Source: Eretmocerus hayati (Eukaryota > Arthropoda > Insecta > Hymenoptera > Aphelinidae). From it: a stretch of 64,000 nucleotides of DNA. Shown piece after piece: positions 11,071 through 24,746 of this stretch; the stretch's first letter is position 1, and each line of letters begins with the position of its first letter. A program made the translations under genes and the position numbers. The notes under the pieces were generated by a model. It did no database searches. It saw nothing but the letters and a program-made list of their open reading frames with translations, and was not told where the DNA came from. The stretch lies in contig CM056742.1 in the NCBI GenBank assembly GCA_029851415.1, positions 10,581,736 to 10,645,735 of the forward strand, written 5' to 3'.

Positions 11071-12851
11071 CTGAAACAGCAGCGGCGCGTCGTGTGTTAG
11101 TGTTGAGCCCAGTGCGAAGCCAGTGCATTGCCTCAAATGTTGGCAAAGAGAAGTTCAATTTTATGATCTTCTAGCCACACTTGACTTCAATCTTGATCGT
11201 ATTGAAAATTTAAATACCAATTATGTATATTTCAACTGTATCAGGTCAGTAATGAGTTTCATCAGCTTGCTCAATTCGAAACATGCTTGCGCTTTAAAAC
11301 ACCATTGAATTAGAACTATTGATAAGAACAGTGAATCACTGTCAATTTTCAGCATGAGTGCTGAGAAATAATTAAATGCAGAAGTGTCTTCCTCAACATG
11401 ATATTGGGAGAACAACAGTCAAATTTTGCAGATTTGAATTCTGAAGAAAAATTGAAATCTGTAGATCAGCTGCAGCACGCGGAATCGGTTGGAAGTAAAA
11501 AAAATTGAAATGACACATAAAAGTACGATCACCTTGAATATCCAAAAACTTGAATATGAAATCTTGGTTTTGAGTCAATGGAAAAATACTGTAAGTAGCG
11601 TGGTATCCACAGCAAGTATTTTACCCCAACAACTTTCATAACAGAACTCACAGAAAATACAATACTCACCCAATATCAGGTAAAGTCACAATTAATAGAA
11701 TGACACAAGAGAATACTCAAAATAAGAATAAATATTCCAGATTTATTATACTGTTGGATCAAATCAATTAATTCGTTGCAATATATATTCTACGATTTCT
11801 GTTCGAATACATAAAACGGTGGGCAATGAGCGCTCATAACTCAAAGGCAATACATAGCTTGTACATACATCTGAAGAAATGTCAACTGAGTTCATCACGT
11901 ATACTCAATAATGTAAGTCTTGGGTAAGAAAATATAGTCAACAGCAGAGATATATTGACAGTGCAGATCAGGTAGAATCACTAGAAAGCGTCTAGTAAAA
12001 TCTGAGCAAAATCTACAGGACCTTCTCCAGATAAACATCTGGTCATGATTGAAAATAACCACAAGTGAATAGCTGAGCCGTTATAAAAGACAAAACTCTT
12101 CTTTCACATCTTTTTCAAAACATCATGATGAGTATTTCATCATATCAAAATCAAAGTCGGTATCAAAACGCTAATGTACAGATATCTCTTTAGGTAATCG
12201 GTCGGACCGGAATAAGTACAGAAAATATCGAGAATAGAGAGCATCATTAGAACTAGTAATCAATAATCGATAATAGAGTTAATAGAGACGTATAACACAA
12301 ATTCTTCCAAAATGCGTTGGTGCAGAGTTGCAATTCAACTGAATGTACTTTACAGTCTAAAAAATTCGAGAAAAGCGATTTTAGTCTGTTGATTCTTCAT
12401 TGGCCAACATTGCATTGTATACTATGTGTTTAGATTCATTAATACTTATGTGGTAATAGTAACATCTCCAAAAGAAAACTAGTTCTAGAGTTGGTAAGGT
12501 TTGGAATGCATACTTGTTGATCATAAATATTGTATCGGAAGAAGGCAAACACTTACTTCAAAGTATTAAAATTGGGTCAAGTTGTACACACTAGAACAGG
12601 GACTCTCCATGATTTCATGTCCTATAAAGGATAGCTAAAATTCAGCAATCTCAAAACATTATAAAATCAAGGCAAAATTTGAAAATGACTTATTCCACCT
12701 GGGTGATAATTACAAACTGTTTCAGTGATTGAAACTTCTCAATCAGTAGGCTTATTCTAATTTTTGTACATATGCTGGGAGCATCCAGACACAGGTGAAG
12801 AAACAATACTTCAAAATTTGGGTATCAGTGCAAATTATCGTTCACTTAATA
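11071..12851. other. Spacer between units 16 and 15
   Basis: AT-rich. The 50 bases next to the unit 16 acceptor are CpG-rich (ggcgcgtcgtg). An AATAAA on the minus strand lies at 11742-11747, far from the unit 15 stop. No exon seen. Confidence 0.5.
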
Positions 12852-15264
12852 CTAGAGAGAAATATCATTTATTATCTCTTCGGGGCACTCTTCAATAATT
12901 TCAGATAATTGGAGACTCTCCAGTGGATCATCATGCTGGTCACTTGCATAACTCAGTACATTGAATTCTCCATCCTCAGGATTTTCAGGTATGTGTATAA
13001 CGGGCTCGTCCTGTAATATACTTGGCTCATTTGGCAGACTGGGCCCATCAGATCCAGAAGATTCAGTATTATTTGCACCAAGTGTAACTTCCTTGGCTGG
13101 TCCATCACTAGTACTAGGCCCTTCCTGTGTGACTTTTTTAATAATTTCATTAATAAACACCACCGGTAGTGGATCTTTAGCACCAGGATGACTTTTTCGA
13201 TGTCCAATCAAGCCAGGTTTCTGTGTAAAAGCTTTTCCACAAATATCGCAAACATACGGTTTGACTCCAGAATGCGTAAGCATGTGCTGTCTATAAACTC
13301 CAGCCCTTCCAAAGCTTCTGCCACACACTTTACATTTGAACGGCCTCTCACCAGTGTGTGATCTCACATGCTCTTTCAACTTGTTAATTTGATCAAAGCT
13401 TTTACCGCAATAATGGCAAAGTGGTTTCACTCTGTTGAGATGCTGTCTCTCTATATGTTGATTCAAATTTTCTTGAGTAACCATACGCCTTGCGCAGTGA
13501 GGGCATTTGAATTTAGGTGTGTAGTGCTCATTTTTTCTATGCACATGTAATGCATTTGTATTTCGACAAAGCTTGCCACAAATATCACATACTGAAGCGG
13601 AGTTCATATGTAGAAATTTAATATGAGCGGCGAGGTCAATTTTGGTTTTGTACTTTTTTCCACACATTTCGCACTCATATGTTGGTTCTAGAGTGTGTTT
13701 GCGCTCAATATGAAGCTCAAGTTTGAATATATGTTTTGTAGTAAAATCACAGCCTCCACATTTGAATTCCTCACCTACGGGTGGCTTTATGGGAGGTTTG
13801 CCACGACGTCGTTTCTCTGTTGGATGTTTACGTCTTATATGAGCATTCAGGGTGACTCTTCTTCTAGCTTTGAATTCACACAAATGACATGGGTGAGTTA
13901 GATCTTCGGAGTCGTAGATTGGTTTAAACTTGAGCTCTTGTCTTTTTCGCGCGAGCCACTCAGCATTATGCTCTCGACGGATATGAAATCTCATAGCTCC
14001 TCGTCCTTCAACGACTGTATGACAATATTCGCAAATGTAGTTGTTACGAACTCTTGTTGACGGCGGTATTTGGTTTGCCTCACGATCCCTTTTCTCTTCG
14101 GCACTATCGGTAATAACTGTTTCTGAAAGACTGGAGTCTTCATCGAGCTCAGTTGCATGCAGTGTATCGTTTGATTCAGATACAAGCGTTGAATTTTCAA
14201 TTGCTACCGTCTGATCAAACACAAGCGGCTGGTGTTCTATCTCAAATTCGAGTTCTTGCTGTGGTATCATATCCACCACTTCTAAAATTAATTGTTGTTC
14301 TATTTGAGATTCCTCAGGTATATCACTTGTGGATACGATTTCTTCTTGTGCAAGATCTTCATCGAGAATTTCATCTACTGGAGAAGATGGCCTAACCATC
14401 ATTTCAGACTCAGTCGTTATCAAAGGCTGATTAAAACTAGGCGATTGCTCCAATGACTGATCTTCTCCATCATAATCCTCTGGTACTGGTGATTTTTGCA
14501 AACCATATATGTGAATATAATCGTGATCGCCACATTCTTGAGTTAGTTTGGGCTCCTCTTGTAGGGCAGTTTTTGAGGTTTCTAGTTTTACTTCGTCTGA
14601 TGTCACCTCTTCTTTCATCGAATCTTCTACATGCTCGTCTTCGACCTTTTCAGGATTTTGTGCAGGTTTACTTGGCGAAGGTGGAGGTGAGTGTTCGGGC
14701 GATTGCGAAGATTTTACGGGGTGTAGCTGTATTGTTATCGAGGGTTTCTTAACATTTAGTAATTTTGAAAGGTGATGCTTTAGAGTAATGTGCCGTGTCA
14801 GTGTAGCTCGGTCAAGCGTGACAAAATTGCATACTTTGCAGTCAAACGGTGGTTCGAGATTCGATTTGATTGCGTTGATATGGGGATGCATCGATTCGGT
14901 GTGATGCCGAAGTAAATGCAACTGTGAAAAATATATATTGCAGTGCTTGCACATGTACATGTAGACTGCTGGATTATTCATTGATTCTATAGAAAGATCT
15001 TCTGCAGGAACGTTACAGGTAATACTGCTAGATTCGGACACTTCTTCAGTGAAGCTCGAAGTCGTACCTTCGATCGTAACCTCTTCAAAGTCGCTCGTAT
15101 CAGAAGACTCTGCTTTGATATTCTCAGATGAAATTTTTTCGTTTCTCTCTTCTTCCGTTATTTGACTATCGGACGAATCTACGCGTTTACGTTTACGACG
15201 TTTAGGAGATATTCTGGTACAGCTATCATTGCTCATGCTTTTTTGATCACTGCTGCTACTCCTC
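12852..15264 (-). CDS. Alternative 3' zinc-finger exon, unit 15 (803 aa)
   Basis: It starts after tctctttttcag with G plus codons RSSSSDQKSMSND. Two N-terminal fingers (near residues 100-160) are followed by an acidic, Ser/Glu-rich spacer of about 250 residues with VKLE-type motifs. Nine more C2H2 fingers follow to about residue 700. The C-terminal block follows the family order; its tail is RKSHPGAKDPLPVVFINEII. A further acidic/Ser-rich tail of about 80 residues follows. The frame stays open upstream of the acceptor for about 60 codons; I treat that as chance read-through of the intron because the consensus acceptor and phase fit the position chosen. Confidence 0.88.
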
Positions 15265-16364
15265 CTGAAAAAGAGAGAAGAATTAGCGACGAAAATGCCA
15301 AGGGGATAAAGAATAATACTAAATAGCCTGAGAAAGAGATGACAGTACCTGTGATATTGGAAATCACCCAAGAGATGAATCCTGTGACGTAGAAAGGGTA
15401 GAAATATCGGTGGAGGGATACAAGAACATGCGTTTTGAAAAATACTCACGAGAAAATTTTGAAGACTTCCGTTTATTCAGGGTCAACGACAGCTCAACAA
15501 TTGTTTTTACAACATTCAAGTAGTGTACAAACTGGTAAAATATTTCTCTAATGTCAAATACATGCCCTCCAAGTTACAAAGATGCAAGGTTTACAATGAC
15601 TCTGGGACTGTTGATATTTCCTTATACATGAACTCGATTTAAATAATCGTTTCAATAACTCATGAGCATTACTCGTCCAACATTTGTCATAGCTCTAAAA
15701 TTACATATTAAAGGCAAAGAATTTCGCGACAATCCACGACCTGATTGAATTAGAGTACGGCTGAGTGTTATTTGCAAGTTTCGAAAAATCGAAGAGAAAG
15801 TTGGCGCGAAATTCCTACAGGCTACTCAATCTAAATATTTAAATGTAAAATATTCGTCTCAAATTTCAAACGGGCTACTCAAAACCAACACAACTCGTAC
15901 GAAACTTACAAATGAAATGGTAACCTACATAGAATGAAACTAACGGCGATGATGCAGTTTTTATGCAATTTCAAGAAATAATGAATTTGAGACAAGATCA
16001 AATAATTAAAAATAACTCTCGAAGGACAGCAGGGAAGGACAGATACCATTCTATAACTTCCATCTTGAAAGGTTGTTATGATATCCTGCTAGGAATTCAA
16101 ATTACTAAAAATCTACAGAACAAGATTATAAAATATTTTGACAAATCTCATCGAGATTGAACATATTCTGTTGTCGGATTTGATTCCAGATATCAAATTA
16201 TCGAAAAAGTAAAGAAATACAATATTTGTCAAATTTTACCGAAACAAGAGCTTTTCTTTCTAAAATTGATAGACTTTACCAACTAATCGAAAAAGTAAAA
16301 TAAATAAAATATCTGATGATGGTTCGCAAAAAATAATCTTGATGGTGCTTTGAAGAAAAGCACG
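15265..16364. other. Spacer between units 15 and 14
   Basis: AT-rich. There is an AATAAA on the minus strand at 15472-15477, about 890 bases after the unit 14 stop. No exon seen. Confidence 0.5.
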
Positions 16365-18897
16365 TCAATCTGAGAACTCTCGTTCAAGTTCTTTTCTTTC
16401 AAATTCCTCTTCTTCCTGCAGCAATTCATTGAGAACGTGATCTATTGTCACTCTAGGCAGCGGTGGTAGCGTCCCTGGGTGCATCTTTCTATGGCTGATC
16501 AATCCAGTTTTCTGCACAAAAGATTTTCCACAAATATCGCAAATATAGACTCTCTGACCTGAGTGTATGAGCAAATGTTGCCTCAAGCCATTTCTCCTAC
16601 CAAAAGCTCTCAAACAAATTTTACAAGTGTACGGTTTGAGACCGGTATGCACCCGCATGTGAACCTTGAGCCTTGCTAATTTCTTAAACGTTTTTCCACA
16701 CTCTTCGCAGACTGACTCTTGAGTAGTTTCATGTTGTTTCAAAATGTGCTCATCAAGATTAGCTTGACTAACCATACGTCTATGGCATACAGGGCATTCA
16801 AATTCAGGTTTATAATGTGCAAATTTCTGATGTAAGTATAGAAGATTGCTATTTCTACACTGCTTTCCACAAACGTCACACATTATGGGTTGTTCTTTAT
16901 GCTGAAATCTCATATGATTTGTAAGATCTGCTTTGACCTTGAATTTCTTTCCGCACTGATCGCACTCGAAATTCCACTGATCCGTGTGCTTGCGTATAAC
17001 GTGAACTTTGAGTACATGCTTGTTTTTGGTAATATAATCGCAATAATCGCAGTGCATAACCGGTTCTCCCAATTCATTAAATTCTTCAACTAACTCGCCT
17101 CTCAAATTTACTATTGGACCAGCAGCATATGGACAATCTGGACCTTCAACTAGTTCCTTGTGCTTACGCTTCATATGAGTAACCAGCTGTGATTTGTTCC
17201 AAGTTGAAAAATTACATTCGTTGCATATAAATATGGGAATCTGCTCGCCTTCTGGTAAATCATGTTGCTGCCTATGCCAAGCCATAGCTTGACCATTTAA
17301 ACACTTGTAGTCACACAAGTCGCACTCATAGCATTCGACCATAGTAGGAGCTCTGGGTCTCAAATGTTTAATTGATATATGTCTTTGTAAACCCATACGA
17401 GATGAAGTATCGTAGCTACACATAGTACAAGTGTACATTCCTTCCTCGTTCATTTCATGTTTGTGAGTCTTGAGATGATTCTGCATATCTTTGCGATCAG
17501 AACTCTTAAGCTCGCACATGTCGCAATCAAAAGATATGACAGGAACCTCGGTAATCATAACTTTTAGACCCTCGTGATTGCGTCCAGAATGTCTTTCAAG
17601 ACTATTTATTGTGCACGCAACGAAGGTACAGTAGGCACAGGCATAACCCGTGCAAGCGGCGGCGCTTCGTTCTCGGCGTCGTTTCTGACCGGATTTTGGA
17701 CGTGAACTGTCTGGCGTCTTATTTTTCGGCCGTTGTTGCTTAGGATTGGGTGCCTGTGGCTGCTTTTTCTTTCTTTTAAGATGTTCATTAAACTTTGGCG
17801 TAGGCTCACCAGGATGCATACGACTCATGTGAGAATGAAGGTTACCCTGAACCCATGAGTTGTATGGACACAAAGGACATTCAAGTTTGTTGCGTACAAC
17901 AAGCTGAGTACTGCCATCCTGACCGACAATTATTTCTTCAACAATCTGACCTTCGACAATAGTTGTAGCATCCTCGCCAATCAGCTCCTGAAGTAAAAAA
18001 CTTTGAGCATCAAGGACTTCTTCCTGCTCATTTTCAGCATCTGGTTGTTCCTGCTTCACGACATCATCATTAGGAGTTTCTAGCTCTGATTGGGGTACCC
18101 GAATCAACTTGATGTCGCGTTGAAGCTTGTGAGACAAGCTTTGGATCCAAACATCACGGTGAGCCCGTTTCATATGTGCCCTGTAAGCTGAACATTTTGT
18201 AGTTTCAAAAGGACAACAGGGACAGGTTCGAAGTAGATCATCGCTAGTATCTTCAAGAAATTTTCGAACTATATCACTTTTGTCGTCCTCTTGCTCATCT
18301 GAAGATTTTTCTTGTTCTGAAGCCTGGGCCATGTATTCGACGTCGTCATCATTACCGACCTCGTCGAATAGTAACAACTGCTGCGTGCAATCGTCTGGTG
18401 GCTCATCAGGAATATAAGCCTTCGGTGACGTTCTGTTCTTGATATTTTCAACATGTTTACGCTGTGAATGTGAAGATACGGTAGTCCGGTTAAAAGATTG
18501 GAAGGGACAGTAATTGCAGACATATTTTCCGCTTCCAAGAACTCGATGGTAGCCCATGAAGTATGCACGATCACCGTCGGTAGGGGGAGGACGTTTTGCC
18601 GATTGTTTTATTCTTCTATCAGGATGCATTTGAGCCCTGTGCCGATCTACCATTAGTCTGGTTGGGAAGAATATGTTGCATGGCCTGCACATGTAAAGAA
18701 GACGCTCTCGATGAGCTGGATTTGGTGTTATATCAGTACAACTTCCGTCGAGAGAAACTTCCTCGAATTCCGAAGATTGATCTGTTTCAGGCTTGGCTGG
18801 TGAAGTTTTTGCTACTGGCAATGAGGGCTTCTCCTGCGTCTTTGCTTTTTTTAATTGGATGTTGAGTATCTTCTGTTGACTTGGACGATATGGCAGT
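16365..18897 (-). CDS. Alternative 3' zinc-finger exon, unit 14, 16 fingers (843 aa)
   Basis: It starts after ccaaatttcag with A plus codons LPYRPSQQKILN. It is the unit with most fingers: about sixteen C2H2 between residues 70 and 812. Acidic and Gln-rich spacers separate the early ones (with VVKQE), and a close-packed C-terminal block follows. The layout of the whole protein, including spacers such as YFMGYHRVLGSGKYVC and ITEVPVISFDCDMC, matches unit 17. The two are therefore full-length duplicates. The tail is RKMHPGTLPPLPRVTIDHVL. It is inferred to be an alternative end of the ZAD gene. Confidence 0.9.
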
Positions 18898-19979
18898 CTG
18901 AAATTTGGAAAAATCAGCAATTAGTGTGATTCTAGAATCTTTTGTTGAGATCCTCTGCGTCAGCTCAAAGTATACTTAAAATGCATGTCTGTGTTTCACT
19001 AGCACCACGCTCAGCAAAGCACTTATGCCGTGGAATTTTAAACGCCACTGCGGCTTTCGGCTATATTCACTTTTGTCTATTTTAGCCATGATTGCAGAAT
19101 ATTCAACAAATCAAAGTAATACAAAAGGCACAGTTTTCTGGAGCTGACAAATTTTTTGTATGGCATAGATTAAAGCTAATGGATAACGTTCGAAGGGAAG
19201 ACAATCATTTTAATCAACAGTTGTTTGATTCACTCGTTTATCGAATTTATTACAGCACCAGTCAACAAATTTGGACAATTAGACATACATGGATTGAATA
19301 TAACACTCTGACCCCAGAAAATTTCATCCCACTTCATAGTTTCAAGTAAATCGAAACCAGGAGAAATGTGACCTATTCAAACTTTATGGTATGAACAATT
19401 TGAATTCGACAAAGGGTGCAAAATCCGACTACTATAAATAATCGAATAAAATGATGAGTCATACGGTGGCAGTTTTTTCTTCGGTGACAGATAACTCTAT
19501 ATGAATAATGATATTCATCATTTTCAATTTCAAAAACTTCGGTCTCTAACTTTCACATCAAAATCAAGGAATTATGGTGAAGGATTATTATTTTAAAGAC
19601 TAATCGAACTTTTGAAAACTCTCAGAGAATCAACATCCAACACCATGTTCATTCAAAACTTCGAAAAAGTGAAAATATGATGACACAAGAAGACAATAAC
19701 CTCATGGTCAGAAATGAGAATAATGTACTGATAAATCTAAAAAAAAAAGTATAATATAGGATAAGAATAGAAAAGAATATGATAGATAGTAAGATTCGAG
19801 ACATAATACACATTGACTCAAGCATCAAAAAATAGCATTTGTAGATAAACAAAAAAAGCATTCGTTCGATTTATCAAAGGATTCGCGCACTTGGTTGAGT
19901 ACTCAACAATATTGCTGTAGCAAGTCTCTGGATTGTATCAAAAATACAAAACACTTCTTATTTTTTAATCAGAATCTCT
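18898..19979. other. Spacer between units 14 and 13
   Basis: AT-rich intron and 3' UTR. There is an AATAAA on the minus strand at 19246-19251. No exon seen. Confidence 0.5.
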
Positions 19980-21840
19980 TCACTCTTGATTGGATAGCAT
20001 ATCGCTGACTAAATGCTCGATGCGCACGACGGGCAAAGGTGGATGAGATCCAGGATGACTTTTTCTATGACTTATAAGTCCGGGCTTCTGCGTAAAAGTC
20101 TTTCCACAGATATCACAAACGTAAGGCCTTTGTCCTGAATGTATCAATAGATGCTGTCTCAAAGCAGTCTTTCTTGCAAAAGCTTTACCACAGATCTTGC
20201 AAGCAAAAGGTTTCAATCCTGTATGTACCCTCATGTGAATTTTTAATCTGCTTTGCTTTGGAAAAGTTTTTCCACACTCGTCACAAACGGCATCCTCTCT
20301 TGTCTCGTGCTGTTTTAAAATGTGTTCATCAAGATTTGCTTGACTTACCATACGTCTATGGCATACAGGACACTCAAATTCTGCTTTATAATGAGCAAAT
20401 TTTTGATGTACATAAAGTGAATTACTATTTCCACAAGTTTTACCACATACATCACATATAATTGGTTGCTCTCTGTGTTGAAATCTTATGTGATTGGTAA
20501 GATCACCTTTAATTTTATACTTTTTACCACACTCTTCGCATTCATAATTCCAAGCATCTGTGTGCTTTCTTGTGAAATGAACCTTCATCTCATATCTATT
20601 TTTACTTTGATAATCGCACTGATCACACTGATAAAGATTTGGTTGAAGCTGGGTAAAAGTCGTAGGCTCTCTGTGATTTTTATTTACGTGGATTATGAGG
20701 GCATTTTCTGATTTTGTGGTAAAGCTACACTCTTCGCAGCCAAACAGTGAGGAATGCTCGTCGTTTTCAAATCTAGCTAGTCTGTGCTTACGTTTGTGCG
20801 AGTACATTGTATTTTTGTTAATGGACGTGAAACCGCACTCTTCACACTCGAGCGGTTCTTTATCAATCAGGTCCTTGTGCTTCCTGGCGATGTGATTTTG
20901 TAGACCACCCTGGGTAGTACATTCAAAGGTGCATGCATGACAGGACATCATTTTCGGTTTGGCATCCTCACACTCGTGAAAATCTATATCATCTTGGCTG
21001 TAACCGAGAAAACCGCAATCGCTGCAAATGTAATGAACTTCTTCGTACTCTGTCTCAACCACATTAAAATCATCTTCAAGGAACTCTACAGTATCCTCTT
21101 GTGGCTGCTGTTCGTCTTCCTCTTTCTCTTCATTTCCATTATTTTCATCTTGAAGGTTGTACTCAGCATTTTCATCGCGCTCGATATTTCCAACCACAAC
21201 CATCTCCTCCTCGTTCTTAACTTTTACCTCGTCATCGGCCACCACATCTTGACCTTCTTCCTCGACCTCTTCGAGTTCTTTTTTCAAGGTCACTTCATCT
21301 TTGTCGAGTTTTGGCTTGCAGCCTCCGGGCATATTAAAATGATCAAGCATAAAAGTACGATCTACTGTTCTAAATCCACATTTAGGACATACAAAGGATA
21401 AGACTATGCCAGATTCGTCGTTTGCTTCAGAACCAGGTTTACGACTTTTGACGACAATCATTTGCTGCTTACGTTGCTCGAGTTCTTCTAGAGCTTTCTG
21501 AATCCTCTGCTTTTTGCGTTGAACAAGACCCTTTCTGTAGATTTTTTTTGTCCTTTTCAAAGGATCGTGAGTTGATCGATGAGCTTGTAATCTTTTAACC
21601 GATGGAAAGATCAGTCCGCATTCCTCGCAGACGAAATCGTTGCATGAGAGAGAGATGTTATCTTCAGAACTATCTGGTTGATAATCGGTAATTGGTGCAA
21701 ATCGAGGCTCGCCGTCGACGTACGTCACCTGGTAGAGAGTTTGATACATCGGTTCGGAGCCCTGGTCGAGACCTCTGGCAGTTTGAACAAGAATTTCTTC
21801 GTAACCTTGGGTAACTGCAGTCGGCAAATCGGGAGGACAC
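19980..21840 (-). CDS. Alternative 3' zinc-finger exon, unit 13 (619 aa)
   Basis: It starts after ttctgttcaag with G plus codons CPPDLPTAVTQGYEE. About thirteen fingers lie between residues 70 and 590, two of them C2HC (ending GGC and HEC). A long Glu-rich segment with a VKNE motif separates the first two fingers from the rest. The C-terminal six-finger block and tail RKSHPGSHPPLPVVRIEHLV are very close to unit 14. One finger (CPVCHRRMVSQANLDEH) is the same in both units. The protein ends SNQE. It is inferred to be an alternative end of the ZAD gene. Confidence 0.88.
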
Positions 21841-22957
21841 CTTGAACAGAACGAAAAGCGCGCACATTAGAGCACGAGATGTTTGTGAGCCGTTTGGTAA
21901 TGATGAAAATTGGCTCTCACACTGTGAGACGAGCACAACTTACTTTGGAGTATGACAATATTTCAATTTTTCTCATAAGATCGTTGGAGATAGTTTTTTT
22001 TTTTTACAAATGCAGATGCACTGTTGTAATTAAGTATCAAGTATTGAAGCTGAATAAAAGTATTGCAGACAAGAAACGATTTTAAAACGGTTGACATTCA
22101 CAATCGGCAGCATCAGAATGTACGAGAAAAATTAGTCATAATAAACGTACGTACAGCTTTCTGCTAACAAATCTTATACAAGACTAGATAGAACAAAAAG
22201 GTCATGAGCGAAAAAAAATTCGGAAATGATTGCGCAATTTTACGTACATGGAATTGTCGGGTAATGATATAAGACGATCATGACAATAAACTAGTACTAC
22301 AACAAAATAAGAGATGTAAAGTTTCATCGAGTAAAGATGATGTTAAAATTCATTTCATATTTGGTTCGTAAAACAATGGTTTATGATGCGTTTACAAAAT
22401 GGGTGACAATAATTTGAATCAGTTCTTCAGTTTAATGTAAAATTCAATTTATTCAAAGAGCTAACGGAAATACACGTAAAATACATAACTTGTACGAGAA
22501 GTGAAGTAACAATCTATATTATTATGGTTGATACGATTCAAGTATATCAACAAACTAAATATCATCACAGAACTGATCTAATGTTGAAGACTTATTTCTA
22601 ATGATATATTAGAATCCATTCACGAACGAAAATTATCATTTCTACCACTCAGAAAGAACTGATTAGAATTTACCACTTCCTCAACATCCAGCACATAGCG
22701 TCATCTATTTTCTAATTATTCATTATCAAATAGATACGAAATCACGAGTACTTATTACCAGTCGGTCATTCAACACATTTAAAAGAACGGCAAAAATTGA
22801 ACAACGATTCAATTCAATCCAATTTGTAACTGAGAAAAATTGGAAGATTTTTGTAGAAAAGTCTTTGAGAGATTAGAAAATGTTGCAAAAGCCATCAAGT
22901 TGTCCAAGCACACATTTTGAAATTATCAATCGAAAATTTAATTGTGCTACTAAACAG
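21841..22957. other. Spacer between units 13 and 12
   Basis: AT-rich apart from a short CpG-containing stretch next to the unit 13 acceptor (aagcgcgcac). No exon seen. Confidence 0.5.
22448..22453 (-). terminator. Candidate poly(A) signal of unit 12
   Basis: AATAAA on the minus strand, about 505 bases after the unit 12 stop codon. Confidence 0.33.
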
Positions 22958-24146
22958 TTACGATCTACTATTGGCTTGTGTAAGTCTTTGAACTTCGCTC
23001 TCTATACCGAAAAAATTCGTCAATATTACTGGCGGAGGTGGTTCCTCAGCATCTGGATGTTTTTTCCTCCAATGAAGCATCATCGAAGAACGTTGAGTGA
23101 ACCTTAAACCGCATACGTTACAAAGATAAGGTTTCATTTTAGTGTGGGTCAAGTAGTGAACTCTAAGAGTGGCACTGCAAACGAAAGCTTTACCGCAAAC
23201 TTCACATACGTAATTTTTAATAACATCGTGAACTCGCTTTTTGTGCCTGGTCAAATAGTGTTTCTTTGTAAATGTAAAATCACACTGATCGCAACTATAC
23301 TTGGTTTGATGACGTTTCATGTGATTTTCCAAATTTTCTTTCGTCAGAAGTTTTTGATTGCAAACTGGGCAACGAAATTCATAGGTATTAACGTGATAGA
23401 CTCTGACATGTTTGTTTAGAGAATCTTGAGTGGGATACATTCGTCCGCAAGCATCGCACATATGATCAAGAGTGTTATGAACACCCATGTGACCCTTCAG
23501 ATCTACTTTCATTTTAAAACGCTTTTTACAAATGTCACATTCGAAATCATAAGATCCCGAGTGCCTGCGAATCTGATGTGCTTTTAAATAATGTTTGTTC
23601 TTTGCCCGATATTCGCATTTATCGCAACAGACAAAATAGTCACTACTATTCTCACGATGAGTCGTATTCACGTGTATATTGTACATGTATCTGGATAAAT
23701 AAGACTTGTCACAAAATGGACATTGGTGGAAGACTCTCGGAGCATGATGGATGTTGTAATGTTGTCTGACCCTAAACCTTTGACTAAACTCCTGTTTACA
23801 ATTTTTACAAGCGAATCTACCGTTTGGTAATGTTATGTGTACAATAGGATTCTTTTTACGCTTCTGACGTTTGACAACTACAGGTTTATCTTGAATTTCG
23901 TCGATCTGACATACGGGCTCCATTTTTGGAACAAGCAGAGAAGAGTCAGCAGCTGCTGAAGATTCTTCTGCTGACGAATCTTCTTCAGTCTTGATGATCT
24001 TCCTTTGGGCGATTGTTCTCAAATATTTCCTTGGCAGTGTCAAGACCTCCTGATCGGCAGCATCAGTTTCATTGGACTTAGTCAGTTCCAAAGCTGAGAG
24101 ATACTTTTTGAGATTTTGCTTTTTGTATGGACGTCGAGGTGAGGCC
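22958..24146 (-). CDS. Alternative 3' zinc-finger exon, unit 12 (395 aa)
   Basis: It starts after ttatgttttag with G plus codons ASPRRPYKKQNLKK, a basic start. A SUMO-type IIKTEE motif and a Ser/Glu stretch follow. Nine C2H2 fingers lie between about residues 110 and 370. One (FVCCDKC) has a doubled Cys. The order of the last six fingers matches units 10 and 13-18. The tail is HWRKKHPDAEEPPPPVILTNFF, closest to unit 10. It is inferred to be an alternative end of the ZAD gene. Confidence 0.88.
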
Positions 24147-24746
24147 CTAAAACATAAATAGGTGGTTCCAATATTAATAATTGAAATTTTTTGATCCTCA
24201 CTTGTGTTTAGCAAATGGATATAGAACTATCTATAAGAATTCAAAAGTGTTGGAGCGACATCATATTAGAAAACAAAAGTAGAGAAAGTTGGAATTTATT
24301 GAGTTTTTCCAAGCTGCGAAAGCATCAATAACTGATCAGCTATAACTGGTAGATAAAGGGGACCCTCATTCACCAAAAATCAATTCTCAAGTTTTAAAGA
24401 TAAGAAATTCAGAATTCACTAATATCAATGGGAATCACTTGTGAAAGAAGATCAAGCTGCCTCAAATTGATAAATATCCAAAACAACACAGTCAATTAAT
24501 CATCTTTTGAAGAACAGGAACTGGATGGAGTGGAGAAGAGAAGGACTGGTCAATCTGAAAATGAAGAGAATTGATGTTTCAACTTTCTAGTCTAGTATTT
24601 CCAAGAGCCACAAACATTTGAGAATAATCGCTGTTCAAAATTTCCCTACAGACGGGGTAGAGAGACTAGATATTTATTGAGAGAGGATAGACAATTAACA
24701 GTTCTCTGTAGTTATCTACTATGATCTTATTCTCATTTCAATGATA
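24147..24746. other. Spacer between units 12 and 11
   Basis: AT-rich. It must hold the 3' UTR of unit 11 and the acceptor tract of unit 12. No poly(A) signal or exon that I can support. Confidence 0.5.
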
